64,000 bases of DNA from Microglena sp. YARC (taxonomy: Eukaryota > Chlorophyta > Chlorophyceae > Chlamydomonadales > Chlamydomonadaceae), in contig CM039465.1 of the NCBI GenBank assembly GCA_022414725.1, forward strand, positions 19,805,206 to 19,869,205, given 5' to 3'. Position 1 is the first letter of the stretch; every line of letters begins with the position of its first letter. Below are positions 30,469-42,300 of this stretch, piece by piece. A program made the translations under genes and the position numbers. Below the pieces are notes generated by a model that saw only the letters and a list, made by a program, of their open reading frames with translations, was not told where the DNA came from and made no database searches.

Positions 30469-33400
30469 CTGCAGTTAGAGTCAGAGGGTATGTGTCAGCA
30501 TGGGGGGGGGGGGGGGGGGGGGGGGCGGGGGGGGGGATCTTCCAACCATTATTTAGCTGAAAAGCAGAGGTATAATAAGCATATAGCTCTAACTAGAACC
30601 TCCTCAGTGGCTATCTTCAATAAGCACCACGCTAGTCGATAAGCACATTGCCCGTAATATCTTATTCTGTGAGTTGCACAACCCTACTACGTCCGATGAT
30701 TTTTTTAGAGTTGCTATGGACTGCAAATAAAAATAGCAGCGCAGCAATAACTGTAAAACCATGTACAAGGTTTTCCTCCATAAGTGCAATTAATTACCAT
30801 AAGATTCTATATGTTTCATACGTTTACGGCATATACATATTACATGTACATATATGACTTATATGAACACAAACTATGCGTTTGCTTCCCAATCCTACAA
30901 ATACGTTAAAGCACTCGCGTCTCAACAACTCCATCCAAGCAGTTGAGCAAGCCCTCACGCACTCAGACACTACATGCACTACATGCACTAACGTGTCAAC
31001 AACTCCATCCAAGCAGTTGAGCAGGCACTCATGGACTGCAGGCACTACAGGCACTACAGGCACTCACGTGTCAACAACTCCATCCAAGCAGTTGAGCAGG
31101 CACTCATGCACTGCAGGCACTACAGGCACTCACGTGTCAACAACTCCATCCAAGCAGTTGAGCAGGCCGGAGAGGTTCAACGTATCCTCCTGAGCCAGGA
31201 AGTCCTTCAGACTCCATGCAGTGCTGGGGCCGCCTGCCTTGGTGGTGGAAGTTGCAGATAGATCAGCAGAGCCAGTAGAAGCACCCTTGTCGATGGTGAT
31301 TTTATCCTCACTGCCGCTCTTGCTGGTAGTACTACCAGCCTGGCCGGTTTTTCTAGACTCAGTCTTGGTCGCTGCCCTCAAAGCAGCAATGATATGCTTG
31401 CGCTCAGCATCTGCATCAACAGTGGAGTCCCTGCGCTGCACCACAGTACTGGCTGCATCCACGTCTTCCATCACAAAGTTGACACGCTCAAAGGCAAGGG
31501 CAGAAGAGCTGGCGCTATCCTCACTGCCTGCAATTTGTAGCCTCAGGTCCATCATGAGGTCAAACAACTCCTGGTTGGTCTTGATCTTGGCCAGAGGGAT
31601 GTTAATGATGTGGCGCTTGGTGTGGTGGGCCAAAGCCTTGATGAAGGATGTCTTGCCAGTGCCAGGGGGTCCATGCAGCAAGAAGCCCAACTTCTGGGGG
31701 TAGCCAGGGATAGCAAACTTGCCACGCTTCTCCTGAAAGGCACTCACCAGGTTGAGGATAGCCTCCTTCTCGGGGATGAAGAGAGATGCGAAGGTGCGCT
31801 CCTCACCCAGCCTGCAGGGAGGAGGAGGAGTTTAGATATAGTGTGTTGATATGATGATATGTTACTTTGGTATGATATATTGGTATGATGATATGGTGTC
31901 ATGATGATGTGATGATATGATATATTGGTATGATGATATGGTGTCATGATGTATTGATATATTGGTATGATGATATGATGTCATGATGTATTGATATATT
32001 GGTATGATGATATGATGTCATGATGTATTGGTATATTGGTATGATGATATGATGTCATGATGTATTGATATATTGGTATGATGATATGATGTCATGATCA
32101 TACGATGATATGATACATTGGTATGATGATATGATTATATGATGTATTGGTATACTTTTTATGGTATGTCTTTTAATGTATCCCTTTTAATGATTCATTC
32201 ATGCCATTTGGACAGGTACTTGTGTATGCAAACATGATAAGACCAGGGGTAGCCAAATACTATTAAGACACGTACTTGCATCTCTTGTAGAGGGCGGGAG
32301 GAGCAGCCCCCTTGCCAATATAAATATACATGATGTAGATATGAAACCCCCTGTAATGATTCATTCATGCCATGTAGTCAAGTACTTGTATCTCGCGTAC
32401 ACGGCGGGAGGGGCAGCCCTCTTGCCAATATTAATATACATGATGTAGATATGATACCCCCTGTAATGATTAATTCATGCCATGCAGTCACGTACTTGTA
32501 CCTCGCTAACAGGGCGGGAGGGGCAGCCCTCTTGCCAATATTAATATACATGATGTAGATATGATAGCCCTTTAATGATTCATTCATGCCATGTAGTCAC
32601 GTACTTGTATCTCTTGTAGAGGGCAGGAGGAGCAGACCCCTTGCCATCTGCTCCAGCTGCACTAGCCTTGTCTGCCATTGTCATGGTGGGGACGTACAAG
32701 TACCTGTATGAGTGGAACAAGGAGCATTTAGGACTACACGAACGTATACATTTATTTACTAAGCTTTTGTAACACTAGAGCACCAACGAGAGCTACACTT
32801 AATACAAGGCTACTTACAATTTTAAAAAAATCAGCAAAACGAATGTAAATGCATGAACAACGGAATAAATGGGTACCTTGCATGGTCCACCTTGGAATAC
32901 AGCTCCTTGTTCCACTCATCCAGGGCCTTCTCCAGGAAGGTGTTGATCTTGGCGCTAGTGCTGGCCCTCAGGTGGAAGCTGGTGGTGACCTCCTTCACCT
33001 TCTCGCCCTCATTCTTCACAGTTCTATGAAAAAAGAGGGTTGGAACATGCCAGTTGGTCGTTGGTCGTGAGTTGGTGGGTGGATGAGTGGGTGGGGTGGT
33101 AACAATTTGCAAAATGGTTTTTGACTCAACTTCAACCAAACAAATCATCCACTACACAGCTGGCACAGCAGAAGGTGTTTAGTGGTGTTGCAGGGATATT
33201 GTCTCTCTACTGAATCTGAATCTTTAGTTCTTTACCGCACAGTGATTGATCAGAGCTTGAGGTGCTGACCCACTTCAAGTTTGAACTTTATTTCATGCAA
33301 GAGGGTGCACCATCCACTGCACCTACTATGCCAGCATAAGGGGACATGGATATATGGTTATGATACAGGGATGGTGTCACTTAGTTGAATCTGAATCTGA

Positions 33401-36400
33401 ACTTGCAGATCTATACTGTACTATGACTAAGCAGAGCAGGAGGCACTCTCCCACTTCAAGTTTGAACTTTATTTCATGTGAGAGGGTCCACCATCCACTG
33501 CACCTGCTATGCCATCAGAAGGGCTTCTTGGATATGGATGGATATGGACCTGCTATGCCACCAGAAGGGCTTCATGGATATGGATGGATATGGATATGGA
33601 TATGAAGTTAAATCATCTGCATAGCAAAAATTCCGGGGCCCCATCATTTACAATTTGTCAGGCTTCAGTTCAACAGTGCTATTTTTTATACAGCCCTTCC
33701 CAATATTGAGGTTCGGCAAGTCTATTTAGCCTATTTGGCTAAGCCTTAACTGGCTAGACTGTAAAAGCACACACACGTAGGGACCAGCATATGATATGCC
33801 GCATATCATGTTATGTAGACCAAAGGTGAGTATGATATCATATGATATCATACAAACTCCATCATATAAAATTGTATATAAATGGTCACTTTAGCCTAGT
33901 CAGGCTGCCGGCATCATATGATGGCATGATATGTTATGATATCGTATTGCTATTCCCTACATAAATGTGGTGATGATACAGGGAAAGTGCCACTTTGTTG
34001 AACCTGAATCTGCGCTTGTAGTTCTGTACTGCACAATGACTAAGCAGAGCATGAGGTTCTTTCCCACTTCAACTTTGGAACTATGTTTCAGGTAAAAGGG
34101 TGCTCTGAGAATTTAGATGATGGACAATTAATGCACGATTGTACCCTTGAAAAAGGACTCACAAACACACATGCTACAAAAGTACCAGCCAATCACACAA
34201 GCAGACACACACATGCACACACATACACACTGGCAAGGAAGCAATACACAAAGACACATGTAACATGGCAGTTGAGACATTGAAGCTTGAGCTTGCCGCC
34301 TTACCTCATGAGCTCCACTCCGTGACCCAGGCTGACATAATCCCCCTCAGGGGGGCTGCACATGTATCCAAACTCCTCAATCTTGGCACCGTTGTCGCAG
34401 CCCTCATCATCGCTCTCGCTGTTCCTGTCCCTGCAGCTGTTGTTAGATGCAGATACGCTTGATCCATTGGTAGGGATGTACTTCTTCTTAGCCTGGACAT
34501 CCGCCTGCTTCCATGACAAGGCCTTGTCAGGCAGGTACCTGGTTGGAGCAGACGCCATAGGTAGGTAAGTGGGTAGGGAAGGAGGGGTAGGGAAGGAGGA
34601 GTAGGGAAGAAGGGGTAGGAAAGGAGCAGTAGGGAAGGAGGGTCAGGGAAGGAGGGGTAGGGAAGGAGGAATAGGGAAGGAGGGGTAGGGAAGGAGGAGT
34701 AGGGAAGGAGGGGTAGGGAAGGAGGGGTAGGTAAGGAGGGGTAGGTAAGGAGGGGTAGAGAAGTGGGTCGGGAATAAGTGGCAGGGAAGGAAAGGTAGGG
34801 AAGGAGGGGTAGGGAAGGAGGGGTAGGGGAAGGAGGGGTAGGAAGGAGGGGTAAGGAAGGAGGGGTAGGGAAGGAGGGGTAAGGAAGGAAGGTAGGGAAG
34901 GAGGGGTAGGATAGGAGGGGCAGGGTAGGAGGGGCAGGGAAGGAGGGGTAGGGGACGAGGGGTAGGGGAGGAGGGGTAGGGAATGAGGAGTTGGGAATGA
35001 GGGGTAGGTAAGGAGGGGTAGTGGAGGAGGGGTAGTGAAGGAGGGGCAGGTAAGGAGGGGTAGGTAAGGAGGGCAAGGAAAGAGTGGTAGGGGAGGAGGG
35101 GTAGGGGAGGAGGGGCAGGGAAGGAGGGGCAGGGAAGGAGGGGTAAGGAAGGAAGGTGGGAAGGAGGGGTAGGGAAGGAGGAGGAGGAAGGAGGGGTACG
35201 GAAATAGTGGTAAGGGAGGAGGGGTAGGGAAGTGGGTAGGGAATAAGTCGCAGGAAAGGAGGGGCAGGGAAGAAAGGGTAGGTAAGGAGGGGTAGGGGGG
35301 GAGGGGTAGGGAAGGAGGGGCAGGGAAGGAGGGGTAGGGAAGGAAAGGTAGGGAAGGAGGGTAAGGAAGGAGGGTATGGAAGGAGGGGTAAGGAAGGAGG
35401 GGTAGGAAGGAGGGGTAGGGAAGGAGGGGTAGGGAAGGAGTGGTAGGGGGAGGAGGGGCAGGGAAGGAGGGGCAGGGAAGGAGGGGCAGGGACGAGAGGT
35501 AGGGGAGGAGGGTCAGGGAAGGAGGGGTAGGGAAGGAGGGGTAGGGAAGGAGGGGTAAGGAAGGAGGGCATGGGAAGGAGGGTAAGGAAGGAGGGGTAGG
35601 GAAGGAGGGGTAGGGAAGGAGGAATAGGGAAGGAGGGGCAGTAAAGGAGGGGCAGGGAAGGAGGGGCAGGGGACGAGAGGTAGGGGAGGAGGGTCAAGGA
35701 AGGAGGGGTGGGGGAGGAGGGGTAGGGAAGGAGGGGTAGGGAAGGAGGGGTAGGAAGGAGGGGTAGAGAAGGAGGGGTGGGAAGGAGGGTAAGGAAGGAG
35801 GGGTAAGGAAGGCAGGGGTAGGGAAGGAGGGGTAGGAAAGTAAAGGTAGGGAAGGAGGGGTAAGGAAGGAGGGGCAGGGTAGGAGGGGCAAGGAAGGAGG
35901 GGTAAGGGACGAGGGGTAGGGGAGGAGGGGTAGGGAATGAGGAGTCGGGAATCAGGGGTAGGTAAGGAGGGGTAGTGGAGGAGGGCTAGTGAAGGAGGGG
36001 CAGGTAAGGAGGGGTAGGGAAGGTAGGGTTAGGGAGGAATGGGATGGTAGGAAAGGAGGAGTAGGAAGGAGGGTAGGAAGGAGGGGCAGGGAAGGATGGT
36101 AGGGAAGGAGGGGTAGGGAAGGAGGGGTAGGGAAGGAGGGGTAGGGAAGGAGGAGTAGGGAATGAGGGGTACGGAAAGAGTGGTAAGGAGGAGGGTAGGG
36201 AATTAGTGGCAGGGAAGGAGGGCAGGGAAGAAGGGGTAGGGAAGGGGAGGGGTAGGGAGGCGAGGGTAGGGAAGGAGGGGCAGGGAAGGAGGGGGTAGAT
36301 AGGAAGGGAAAGGAGGTTAAGGAAGGAGGGTATGGGAAGGAGGGGTAAGGAAGGAGGGGTTGGGAAGGAGGGGTAGGGAAGAGGTGCAGGGAAGGAGGGG

Positions 36401-39170
36401 TAAGGGGAGGAGGGCAGTAAAGGAGGGGCATGGAAGGAGGGGCAGGGAAGGAGGGGCAGGGAAGGAGGTAGGGAAGGAGGGTCAGGGGACGAGGGGTAGG
36501 GGAGAGGGTCAGGGAATGAGGGGTAGGAATGAGGGGTAGGAAGGAGGGTAGGGAAGGAGGGTAGGGAAGGAGGGGTAGGGAAGGAAGGGTAGGGAAGGAG
36601 GGGTAGTGAAGGAGGGGCATGGATTGAGGGGTGGGAAGGAGGGGTCGGGAAGGAGGGGTAGGGAAGGAGGGGTAGGGAAGGAGGGGTAGGAAGGAGGGTG
36701 TAGGGGAGGAGGGCAGTAAAGGAGGGGCAGGGAGGAGGGGCAGGAAGGAGGTGTAGGAAGGAGGGGCAGGGGAAGAGGGGTAGGGGAGGAGGGTCAGGGA
36801 ATGGAGGGGTAGGAATGAGGGGTATGGAATAAGGGTAGGGAAGGAGGGGTAGGGAAGGATGGGTAGGGAAGGAGGGGCATGGATTGAGGTGTAGGACGGA
36901 GGGTCGGGAAGGAGGGGTGGGGGAGGAGGGGCAGGGAAGGAGGGGTAGGGAAGGAGGGTTAGGGAATGAGGGTAGGGGAGGAGGGGCAGGAATGAGGGTA
37001 GGAATAAGGGTAGGAAGGAGGTAAGGAAGGAGGGTATGGGAAGGAGGGGTAGAGAATGAGGGCATGGAATGAGGATAGGAAGGAGGGCAGGGAAGGAGGG
37101 TAGGGAAGTAGGGTATGGGAGGGACAGACAGGTGCAAAGGGTGGGCATGATTAACGAAGGAGGGGAAGGGTCAGATGGGTGATTGGATGCAGTTCTGTGA
37201 GTGGAATGAGGGAATGGGAGAGAGGACTGAAGCGCTTCCATTGTGCAGTGCTGTGAGCCGGTATGAGGGAATGTGCGAGAGGACTGCATACATGCTTGTG
37301 TGAATTGTATTATGCTTACAGGCTCATGTGCGTTGCAGTATGCATCCATGCTTATGAGCATTGTATTATGCTTACAGGCTCATGTGCATTGCAGTATGCA
37401 TCCATGCTTATGTGCATTGTATTATGCTTACAGGCTCATGTGCATTGCAGTATGCATCCATGCTTATGAGCATTGTATTATGCTTACAGGCTCATGTGCA
37501 TTGCAGTATGCATCCATGCTTATGTGCATTGTATTATGCATACATGCTAATGTGCAGGTGACACATATCACTAGGGACCGGCATATCAGACGATGTTGAC
37601 CAAAGGCGAGTACGATATCATATGATAGCATGCACATTGCATCATAGGATATTGTATATGAATGGGAACTAGTCAGACTGCCGGCATCATATCATATCAT
37701 ATTGGCGATCCCTAAATATCACACACCAGCATATTCTGGTTCCGGTGTTCATTGTGTGGGATTGAGATCAGCCCGTTCCATAAACAAGCTCATGCATTGT
37801 TTCCCCCCCGTGTATCATGATTACAGGAGCAAGTGCATTGTTTTATGATCACTGGGTCATGTGCAGATGATAAATATCATGATCCAGTTTATTCTGGTAC
37901 CGGTGTTCATCGCCTTAGACTGTGCATACCTGTTTTTGTGATGCCGGTGTTCATCGCCCTAGAATGTGCACACAAACGCACACCTGTTTTTTGTATGTGT
38001 CCTGCACGAAACTTATTCCTGCTTTGAGAGCTTTACTCGCATAAATATGCGCGTATGTGTTTATTATTCATGAACATATTTTCTGAGCGCATTTCACTTA
38101 TAATTACCTTGCACGTGAATGACATGAAAAGGATCATGCCATAGTAGCCTTCATTCCCTAGAGCAACTACACGGGATGGTTCCCTTAAGTCCACGCCCAG
38201 TGCAAGGGCGACGTGTGTGTTCAATTTTCAAATTTGAAAAAGAGAATGAAAAAAGCTCTCACATGTTGGTGAAGTGGAGGTCGGCCTTAATATATTATAT
38301 ATATATATATTTGCATATACTTAGGGTCGGCTATGTTATATAATATTAGTGAATAAATAATACAATATAATAATTAATATATATATAATATAATATAATA
38401 TAATATAATAATATAATATAATATAATATAAATATATATATATAATATAATATAATATAATATATATAAATATAATATAATATAATATAATATAATATAA
38501 TATAATATATATAATATATAATATAATATAATATTAATGTAATATAATATAATATAATATAATATAATATAATATAATATAATATATTAATATAATATAA
38601 TATAATATAATAAATATATTAGTCAGACGAGCCGTCTCACCAGAATTTTAAATTTATTTGAAACACTAATATTAGTTGCCCTTCCCTTCATATACTTGTA
38701 TGTGTTTATTCTCTTCTCATGTTTTCTGAGCGCCACTTATCACGTATAATAACCTTGCACAATTTGAAAGAGAATTAAATTGATAATAGAAAAACGACAA
38801 CCAAAAAATGAGAATAGAAACATGAGAAGAGAAAAAGGTCTCACTTGTTGATGTAGTGGAGGATGGCCTTCTGGATGGGAAGGTTCACCTTCAGCTCGTC
38901 AGAATCCATCCACCAGGAGGAGGTGCGGGTGATGCTGATGGTACGAAGCACTTTGTTCGAGGTGAACCCAAACTTCTTCCATGCATCCTTCAGCGCGGGA
39001 TGGGACCAGAGCGTCTTGAACAGGCTCATCAGCAGAGGCATGAGGGACAACAGCACAATCTCGATGGATAGGCCGGACCCCCCGTTGTTGTTGCGGGAGA
39101 GCAGGAGCATAGGGGAGATGACGCTGAACATGTCGATGGAAGCGCCGGGCTGGTTGGACTGGTCGCTCAT
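30018..39170 (-). CDS. BCS1-like AAA ATPase, complete 7-exon gene
   Basis: Exons in coding order (minus strand): 38845-39170, 38115-38183, 34305-34538, 32877-33023, 32605-32703, 31134-31811, 30018-30468; 667 residues. Residues ~34-52 (IEIVLLSLMPLLMSLF) form a likely membrane segment. The middle (~85-290) aligns in character with the BCS1 N-terminal domain. The AAA core has Walker A GPPGTGKT (~339-346), Walker B-like VNFVMEDVDA (~402-411), LSGLLNCLDGV, sensor MTTNHPEKL and arginine finger DPALIRPGR. BCS1 is a mitochondrial inner-membrane AAA protein that moves the folded Rieske protein; plants and algae have many BCS1-like relatives, so the substrate is not certain. A Ser/Thr-rich insert (~420-500) sits before the GLLN motif. 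All six introns are phase 2 with the next exon starting G. Exon 2 requires the donor TTCAC|GTGCAA to keep frame. Confidence 0.88.
30469..31133 (-). repeat. Intron with poly-G and three decoy copies of exon 6 3' edge
   Basis: Near the acceptor is a G run at 30502-30525 (plus strand). TCAACAACTCCATCCAAGCA with GTTGAGCAGG, the complement of the last ~35 coding bases and donor, is repeated at about 30920, 30995 and 31068, besides the true edge at 31134. Two copies keep a GT donor; the farthest has GC. A remnant of the hAT-like element lies at about 30800-30897. Confidence 0.88.
31134..31811 (-). CDS. AAA core exon of BCS1-like gene
   Basis: The largest exon, 226 residues, from LGEERTFASLFIPEKE to LSGLLNCLDGVVDT. 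It carries Walker A and Walker B. It starts after CCCTGCAG and ends GACAC|GTGAGT. Confidence 0.92.
31812..32604 (-). repeat. Intron with ATGATATG repeats and three decoy exon edges
   Basis: 31840-32160 is a TTGGTATGATGATATGATGTCATGATG-type array. 32266-32600 holds three ~108-bp copies of exon 5's 3' end with donor (GGGCGGGAGGAGCAGCCC... on the plus strand), each with the complement of TACAAGTACGTG. Confidence 0.88.
33024..34304 (-). repeat. Intron with three ~120-bp repeats and a MITE
   Basis: ACTTCAAGTTTGAACTTTATTTCATG...GAGGGTGCACCATCCACTGC-type units occur near 33185-33330, 33390-33520 and 33985-34105, with GGATATGGATGGATATGG steps at 33530-33605 and a MITE at 33778-33959. No exon is needed here by phase. 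Confidence 0.75.
33778..33959. mobile_element. hAT-like MITE, copy 5
   Basis: Ends TAGGGACCAGC and GCTATTCCCTA; ATCATATGAT interior around AGTCAGGCTGCCGGC. Flanking 8-mers are only partly alike (CACACACG, CATAAATG). Confidence 0.7.
34305..34538 (-). CDS. Exon 3 of BCS1-like gene
   Basis: Encodes YLPDKALSWKQADVQAKKKY through GDYVSLGHGVELM, part of the N-terminal domain, with an acidic Ser/Asn-rich loop (DRNSESDDEGCDNG). The acceptor CCAACCAG is the first AG after a 2.6-kb pyrimidine-rich repeat. Confidence 0.85.
34556..37135 (-). repeat. 14-bp purine/pyrimidine minisatellite, about 180 units
   Basis: The plus strand is GGAGGGGTAGGGAA in tandem with substitutions and small indels. On the transcribed minus-strand sense it is TTCCCTACCCCTCC. 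It fills the intron before exon 3. Across 34550-37190 the sense strand contains AG only once (plus-strand CT at about 35986). Long Leu/Pro/Ser-rich frames over it are repeat artefacts. Confidence 0.95.
37280..37560. repeat. 56-bp minisatellite, about 5 copies
   Basis: The unit TGCTTATGTGCATTGTATTA continues TGCTTACAGGCTCATG and GCAGTATGCATCCA. It lies in the BCS1-like intron. Confidence 0.93.
37572..37714. mobile_element. hAT-like MITE, copy 6 (143 bp)
   Basis: Ends TAGGGACCGGC and GCGATCCCTA. Flanks CATATCAC and AATATCAC match at seven of eight bases. Confidence 0.8.
37715..38114. other. Intron 2 remainder
   Basis: Contains a duplicated segment (ATTCTGGTTCCGGTGTTCAT and ATTCTGGTACCGGTGTTCAT). 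No exon seen. Confidence 0.55.
38255..38285 (-). repeat. Decoy copy of exon 1 3' edge
   Basis: CTCACATGTTGGTGAAGTGGAGG resembles CTCACTTGTTGATGTAGTGGAGG at 38841-38863, the last bases and donor of exon 1. Between them lies the MITE at 38322-38688. Confidence 0.7.
38322..38688. mobile_element. hAT-like MITE, copy 7, expanded by TATAA repeats
   Basis: Starts TAGGGTCGGC, ends GCCCTTCCCTT, with a perfect 8-bp duplication CATATACT at 38314-38321 and 38689-38696. Its interior has grown to 367 bp through (TAATA)n, while keeping the GACGAGCCGTCTCACCAG core. Confidence 0.88.
38845..39170 (-). CDS. First exon of BCS1-like gene
   Basis: Starts MSDQSNQPGASIDMFSV, carries the hydrophobic segment and ends AILHYIN plus two bases before GTGAGA. 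The next upstream sequence is GC-rich without an extending frame, so this ATG is the likely start. Confidence 0.85.
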
Positions 39171-39570
39171 GGCGGTGGTTGCTTAAGTGAAGGTAGGGGG
39201 GTTAGGAGTGAAGGGAAACGCGCTCCGCCTGAGCGGAGGACTCGAGACTCCTGGGAGTTTAATTCGACAGGCGTGACTCACGCCGCGTCGCAGTTGTGTA
39301 TCTGCAGGCGTTCGATAAGCGTGTCGGTAACTGTGCAGAGAGCAAGTTGTGTGTGTGCTTCGACTGCTTGGTACGGTCTTATGTACGCTTCTGACCTGGG
39401 CGGCAGTTGCTGCCAACCTTCCTTCGGCGAGGACCACCCGCGCCCGCGGCACCTGGGACGGCTAGCTGAAGACCGGAGGACCCTGCTGAAGACCGCCCCG
39501 GCCCCGGCGCGGGCAGGGCCCGCCCCTGCCCGCCCCGGGCCCCCGCCCCGGCGCAATTAGCTCCCTTGCG
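39171..39570 (-). promoter_or_regulatory. GC-rich 5' flank, presumed promoter of the BCS1-like gene
   Basis: The sequence immediately upstream of the ATG is much richer in CpG than its surroundings (CCCGCGCCCGCGGC, GCCCCGGCGCGGGC). There are no recognisable TATA or known algal elements. The call rests on position and base composition only. Confidence 0.4.
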
Positions 39571-39817
39571 TCCCGTCCCAAAGAACTGGCCAGGCCCCAC
39601 ATCATCCAAGGGTTTGTTGGCTTCTGATAGAACTTACTCGCCGCACCCCAGCTCTCCAACACCCCGCCTCCGTAGTTCCGAGGTGCTATCGTCGGCGTAC
39701 CCCTGAGAAATGGGTAGGCCTGGTAGGCCAAACATGTCGTCAAAACATTTAGTTCGCCGAATCCGCGCAATGGTTCCGAAGGTACTCCTGTCCCTCAGCT
39801 CCTGTCGGCGTATCCCC

Positions 39818-42195
39818 TTACATTACATTACATTACATTACATTACATTACATTACATTACATTACATTACATTACATTACATTACATTACATTACATGT
39901 CATTACATGTTAAAGTCTACTTGACACCGCGAGGGTGTATGAGACTCTGTGCTTAAAACAAAAAGAAAAAGCACCCACAAAGCAAAAAACCCCATTACAT
40001 CAGGTGTGTGTCGAGGACAAACAAACCAAGCTCCCAACCACCATTTTGGTGGGCGTAGGTATTAAACCCCTAGAAGCCGGACCCAGATCTCAACCACTTG
40101 CAGTGGCGCGAGGTAAGAAGCTAACAAATGAGAAGTCACAAGAAGAAAAGAAAAAAAGGGATAATAAATTACGGTGCCACTAAGCAGTCCAGGGCTTCCT
40201 GTCTTGCTCTTCTACAAGTAGACAGATAGTCGGCTAGGTTGCTCCAGAAAGTCTTAGTGCCATTTCCATTCATAAAGGTTCTGAATGTGGAATCGCAGAA
40301 TTCCACATTCCATACGGTTAAGTCGGTATCCTCATGGACATGCCTTATAAATATCTGTAAACAGCTTCTGGTAGCGGAGGCGAATATCATTATAAAAAGG
40401 GCACTCAAACATATGCATTTCATCCTCAGGTTTTTGGAACCCACACATTTGACAGTGTCTCATTGAACGAGGGATGTGTGCTCTATCCACCACCCTCATT
40501 CTTTCTGTGTTTCAGCCAATGGGAACCCATTCTAAACTGTGCTATAGAACGAATCTGATCCTGCTTATGTAAGGCAGATGTAAAGGGAATCAAGCCATTC
40601 TCATCATTGCTGTTGGCTGCGAACCATTTCTGGTATCGGAGGCGTTTAAAGCCAACCCTTCTCTCATCAGGGATGTCTCTGACTACATTGGTGGTACTTA
40701 AACCTCCACGACTCAAAAACTTCAGACATAATACCTTCGACATCGACAGCCTCCAAAATGTTGAGGTTTTTACTGGATCCTAGCTTGTGGAGAGCACAAC
40801 GTAAGTCATGAACCCAGCCAGCGTTGGAATCAAAATATTCCTCAAGAGCTATTCTAATGAGATCCTCAGGTTCTTTATCTATGGTCTTGTTCCAGAAGCG
40901 CAAAGCTTGTTTAAGCCGAGCAAAACACAACGGGGTTCTACCCAGCTCTTCCATGATAATATTAGATGTAGTAGATTGGCAAACACCCAACAATTGTTTA
41001 AGTATACCTCTATGCCATTTCTCACAAGCATGGTCATTTGAGATAAGTGTGTTGTTCAGAATAGAAGGAGCCCACACCTCACATCCAAAATTCAGGATAG
41101 GTTGTACAAGAGAATCAAACAAGTGGGTGAGAATATCAATATTGTATATCTCCATAGTATGGCATCGCCTACGGAGCATGTGGTGAGCCTTTTGGGCCTT
41201 AGCGAGCATCCTAGAAAAAGCAGCTTTTGCACGATTGCTTGAGTCACCATCCACAAAGAGGGATCCCAGGTAGATAAAAGATAACTTTGTAGAAAGCTGT
41301 GCTCCATCATAGACAAATTAGTAATCAGGATCCATACGGGCCTCATCACATAATTGCTTGTTGAAAACGACAATCTGAGTTTTCTTTATATTCACAGCCA
41401 TCTTAGTAGCCTCGCAGAAATCTCTCAGGCAGTCAAGCATCGCTTGCATATCTGTCGGGGATTCTGCCATTATAGCTAGGTCATCAGCATAAAGTAACAA
41501 TTGCAGAATCTTTCCCCTAAGCTCAGCCCCTACATTTGGGAGCTTGGATTGGAGGAACGATTCAATTCTATCAATGAACAGACCGAATAGGAGTGGGGAT
41601 AGGGGTCTCCTTGTTTAACTCCTACAAGGGATGGAAAGGAGGATCCAATGTCCCCATGTAGGCGAACTTGGAAAACGACATGATTATACATGGACTTCAG
41701 AATACTAAGATAGGGGTCTTTTACTCCTAGCCTTGCTAAGCAATCCCATAGCAAGTCTCTGTTGACCCAATCATAAGCCTTCTTGAAATCGACAAAAGCC
41801 ACAAAGAGTGTTTTTTTCTTCTCTCTATATTTATCTACAATATGGTTAAGAATGAATGATGCATCCGCAGTACCCCTACCACTTCTAAATCCATATTGGC
41901 CAGCGGCTCTGAGGTTGAATTCTTTCTGACCAATCATCTAGTCTACGTAGCATGCAAAGAGGAGAAGATCTTTCCTATGGAGTTGCTCACCGCAAGACCT
42001 CGATAGTTGTCCTTGTCATAAACACTGCCTTTGGATTTGGGTACGGGTACCAAGGCAGCTGCAGCCCATTGGCTAGGGTAAGAGGTCTTCCAGATGAGAT
42101 TAAACAGGTTAGTCATAGCTTGTACAAATCGGGAGTTGGCCTCATGGGAAGCAAATCTGTACCATTCTGCCCTAAGGCACGGGGAGGCCAAACCG
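39818..42195 (-). mobile_element. LINE (non-LTR retrotransposon), 5'-truncated and broken
   Basis: The minus strand encodes reverse transcriptase in several frames: an upstream segment with LVPVPKSKG and NYRGLAVSNSIGKIF; then QYGFRSGRGTADA, AFVDFKKAYDWV and GVKQGDP; then LLYADDLAIMAES with the YADD site; then ILNFGCEVWA, and a final CQMC..H..C zinc motif near 40440 (MHMFECPFYND in an alternate frame). Frame changes near 41940, 41620, 41480, 41260 and 40500 make it inactive. The 3' end (39905-40050) matches the segments at 29265-29900 and has a (TTACA)n tail at 39818-39905. The 5' end is lost at the poly-C/telomere-like junction near 42195. Confidence 0.9.
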
Positions 42196-42300
42196 AAGTC
42201 CCCCCCCCCCCCCCCCCCCCCCCAAACCCCTAAACCCCTAAACCCTAAACCCTAAACCATACCCCCCCCCCCCCCCCCAACACACACACGCACACACACC
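42196..42300. repeat. Poly-C and telomere-like junction
   Basis: A C run (about 42199-42222), then CCCCTAAACCCTAAACCC repeats (42225-42257), then a second C run, directly abut the truncated 5' end of the LINE. Confidence 0.85.

Noticed and set aside
30052..31703. Plus-strand frames of 93-160 codons opposite the BCS1-like gene
   Set aside because: They are antisense shadows of the AAA exons.
34306..37361. Two frames of more than 460 codons rich in LPLLPYPSF
   Set aside because: They follow the 14-bp pyrimidine repeat through an intron; other frames of the same array are equally open.
38255..38285. Extra exon of the BCS1-like gene encoding ADLHFTN
   Set aside because: Its frame does not fit the phase 2 joins, no later AG would allow it as a separate exon, and it matches the exon 1 edge as a decoy copy.
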